Of a DNA stretch of 64,000 nucleotides, positions 62,580-64,000 are shown piece after piece. This stretch comes from an uncultured Lachnospiraceae bacterium (lineage in GTDB: Bacteria; Bacillota; Clostridia; Lachnospirales; Lachnospiraceae). A program made the position numbers and the translations under genes. The stretch spans positions 24,670 through 88,669 of the forward strand of contig CAJUNP010000009.1 in NCBI GenBank assembly GCA_910587935.1. Reading direction: 5' to 3'. Numbering within the stretch: position 1 is the first letter of the stretch; each line of letters starts with the position of its first letter. The notes below the pieces were generated by a model. The model saw only the letters and a program-made list of their open reading frames with translations, had not been told where the DNA came from and made no database searches.

Positions 62580-63003
62580 ACAATCTGCAATGATATTTTC
62601 TGTCTTATTTGTTGCCAAAATTAACTCCCATATCTTATTAAATACCGCTTACCCACGCTTTATCTAAAGTATTTTTATCAACATTTAATGAAAATATCTC
62701 AAAATTATTTCTTAGCAATATTCATACAGGTATAAAAACACTTGAGAGCCCCGGAATAATGAAGGCCGAAAAAAATAGCTGAAAATGCTGAAACCCTTGA
62801 AGAAACAGATAAATACTAAGTCAAAAGAATGGTTTAAAGGTAGACCGACAAAAAAGGAAATTGACAAGGCATTAACGACAAACCTAAATGACGATAACCC
62901 AGACGAACCACCCCCAAGAATAACCGCCAAACAAATAGTAGATCCAAATGCCAAAACTAAAACCATAGCAGTTGTGGTGAAAGAAATAATTGTCTGTAAC
63001 TAC
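62580..63003. other. AT-rich junction without an intact gene
   Basis: GC content drops here relative to the DNA on the left and stays low to the window end. Two open frames exist on opposite strands (62785-63009 plus; 62712-62966 minus) but neither has a good ribosome site or a recognisable domain. On the minus strand 62640-62720 reads FEIFSLNVDKNTLDKAWVSG before a stop, a protein-like C-terminal scrap of unknown origin. I take the area as the edge of an acquired island. Confidence 0.4.
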
Positions 63004-63537
63004 CTATAGTTCTATATCCTTTTCATTAAATTGTTTCTCAACAATTTTTATATTTCCTTTATAATCTTTGCGAATCATCCGTTCCAAATTAACATATTCC
63101 GGACTCGCTTTTAAATTTGGCGTCGAAGATGTCACTATTGCTCTTGCATATACATGTCCAAGTTTACAGAAAACATTTTTATACAATAATAAAGTTGCCT
63201 TAAGCTGATTTAACGCTTTGGGCACATTAACGCCTTTGAGTTCTGTTAAAACAGCAATTGGAGTTGCATCACCAATGACAAATAAATAATCACATTTACT
63301 CGTATTTAATGGGACAGACTTATCCTCCGCTATTATTCCACCATCCATTTTATATAAAATCACATGGTTTTTCTTCGTATTTTCAAGCACATATCTCTTT
63401 TTATTCTCTTCACACTTTACCGCTGAACGTCTGTCCGATGACTCAATACAGTTCATCCTATTTTGATTATCACATTTCTCTAAGGAATTACTTATAAGTT
63501 CTCTATTAATACATTGTTCTAATTTTCTACAAATCAT
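63004..63537 (-). CDS. PD-(D/E)XK nuclease-like protein beside an AAA ATPase
   Basis: 177 residues; the ATG overlaps the ATPase stop by four bases (ATGA). The middle reads KCDYLFVIGDATPIAVLTEL followed by KG, a strand-turn-strand with Asp and Glu-x-Lys spaced as in PD-(D/E)XK nucleases, then VNVPKALNQLKATLLLYK, a helix frequent in that fold. The N-terminus contains CDNQNRMNCIESSD, possibly a loop of its own. I infer a nuclease or inactive nuclease relative that works with the ATPase. It is clearly lower in GC than the housekeeping genes. No closer family was recognised. Confidence 0.6.
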   Translation of the reverse strand: MICRKLEQCINRELISNSLEKCDNQNRMNCIESSDRRSAVKCEENKKRYVLENTKKNHVILYKMDGGIIAEDKSVPLNTSKCDYLFVIGDATPIAVLTELKGVNVPKALNQLKATLLLYKNVFCKLGHVYARAIVTSSTPNLKASPEYVNLERMIRKDYKGNIKIVEKQFNEKDIEL

Positions 63538-64000
63538 TCATCTATCTCCATTGTAATAAGCTCATCAAGTTCACAATTTGTAATAGACGATACTTCATCA
63601 ATATAATTTGTATTAATCATATGACTTTCCTCATCTAACAAAGATTCCAACATCTTTTCACAATTGTCCACTTTATAGGCGGCAAAGTTTTCATAAGACA
63701 CTCTTAAATTTTTAGGAATAACAACCTTATTTAACTTTGTATGCTGATTCTCCACTTTTTGTGAATACAATAATATATTCATAGAGGTAAGTATATATGG
63801 GCTATGTGTTGTTATAATAACTTTACTGTTCGTTGAATTTATCATTAACGAAGTGAGATTCATAATATCTTTTTGTGCAATCGGAAATAAGTGTGCTTCT
63901 GGTTCTTCAATTATAATAAATGTTTTTTTCTTTTCCAAAATTGTCGCAAAGGCAAGCATCAATATCCACAATACTTCCTGCTGACCAGACGAACCATACA
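63534..64000 (-). CDS. AAA-family (OLD/AAA_15-like) ATPase, N-terminus beyond the window
   Basis: Only the C-terminal 154 or so residues are in view; the frame is open to the right edge. It shows the signature-like GSSGQQEVLWILM, Walker B with catalytic Glu in FIIIEEPEAHLFP, and ITTHSPYIL with the switch His, the order seen in OLD/RecF/ABC-type AAA ATPases of defence systems. The tail after that has no TOPRIM domain, so it is not a complete OLD nuclease; the nuclease part may be the overlapping next gene. Walker A must lie off the window. Confidence 0.8.
   Translation of the reverse strand, partial: YGSSGQQEVLWILMLAFATILEKKKTFIIIEEPEAHLFPIAQKDIMNLTSLMINSTNSKVIITTHSPYILTSMNILLYSQKVENQHTKLNKVVIPKNLRVSYENFAAYKVDNCEKMLESLLDEESHMINTNYIDEVSSITNCELDELITMEIDE

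Noticed and set aside
62712..63009. A charged 74-codon frame on the plus strand and a hydrophobic 84-codon frame on the minus strand of the same DNA
   Set aside because: Neither has a convincing ribosome site, codon usage or family; hydrophobic and charged frames on opposite strands mirror each other.

Overview
The window looks like chromosome of an anaerobic Gram-positive of the class Clostridia, most likely Lachnospiraceae. The basis is strong Shine-Dalgarno sequences, many short convergent operons, the mix of genes (luxS-mtnN, lspA, a vanG-type ligase, a GntR/ABC locus, TSCPD, DUF4358 lipoprotein) and the protein style. No rRNA, CRISPR array, intact insertion sequence or prophage was seen. 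Genus is not resolved.

Layout. 1-1.8 kb is a decaying edge: a Fur-type operator, a frameshifted methyltransferase, and the wreck of an ABC-2 ATPase/permease pair. 2.7-6.7 kb is an operon for a small secreted protein, a lipoprotein, two ABC-2 permeases and an ATPase. 7-9.1 kb holds an acetyltransferase and a peroxide pair (bcp-yaaA). 9.5-15.7 kb has an Rpn-type nuclease, an XRE regulator and a heterodimeric multidrug ABC exporter. 15.8-18.6 kb is an autoregulated GntR-ABC operon, divergent from a vanG-like D-Ala:D-Ser ligase and a vanT serine racemase that is split at a run of nine A (18.8-22 kb). 22-31 kb is mostly housekeeping: GtrII-type membrane protein, YyaL, Na/Pi symporter, Hsp20, a 2-hydroxyacid dehydrogenase, GtrA, lspA, mtnN and luxS. 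31.2-33.5 kb is a large unstudied protein with a cyclic-nucleotide-binding-like domain. 33.6-42.5 kb has pgi, murG, TSCPD, a HAD phosphatase next to a GH13 glucosidase, lipoproteins and a truncated histidine phosphatase. 42.7-47.6 kb has an XRE/TPR regulator, tRNA-Pro(CGG), nadR, a repeat-bearing HTH protein, a gamma-carbonic-anhydrase-like protein and two chimeric gene remnants.

47.7-57.0 kb is the dominant system: a ten-gene Mrp/Mbh-like cation antiporter cluster read on the minus strand (mrpE, F, G, DUF4040, an MbhE-MnhB fusion, MnhC, then four separate antiporter-like subunits). No hydrogenase or NADH-oxidising subunit is present. trxA lies just upstream. Between trxA and trmB sit two inverted copies of a roughly 190-bp palindromic element whose arms differ between copies but stay self-complementary within each copy.

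58.7-62.5 kb carries a D,D-carboxypeptidase, a 3'-5' exonuclease and an MFS transporter. From about 62.6 kb to the right edge the DNA becomes AT-rich and ends in a two-gene unit, an AAA ATPase (cut by the window end) overlapping a PD-(D/E)XK-like protein. This has the shape of an anti-phage or restriction module.
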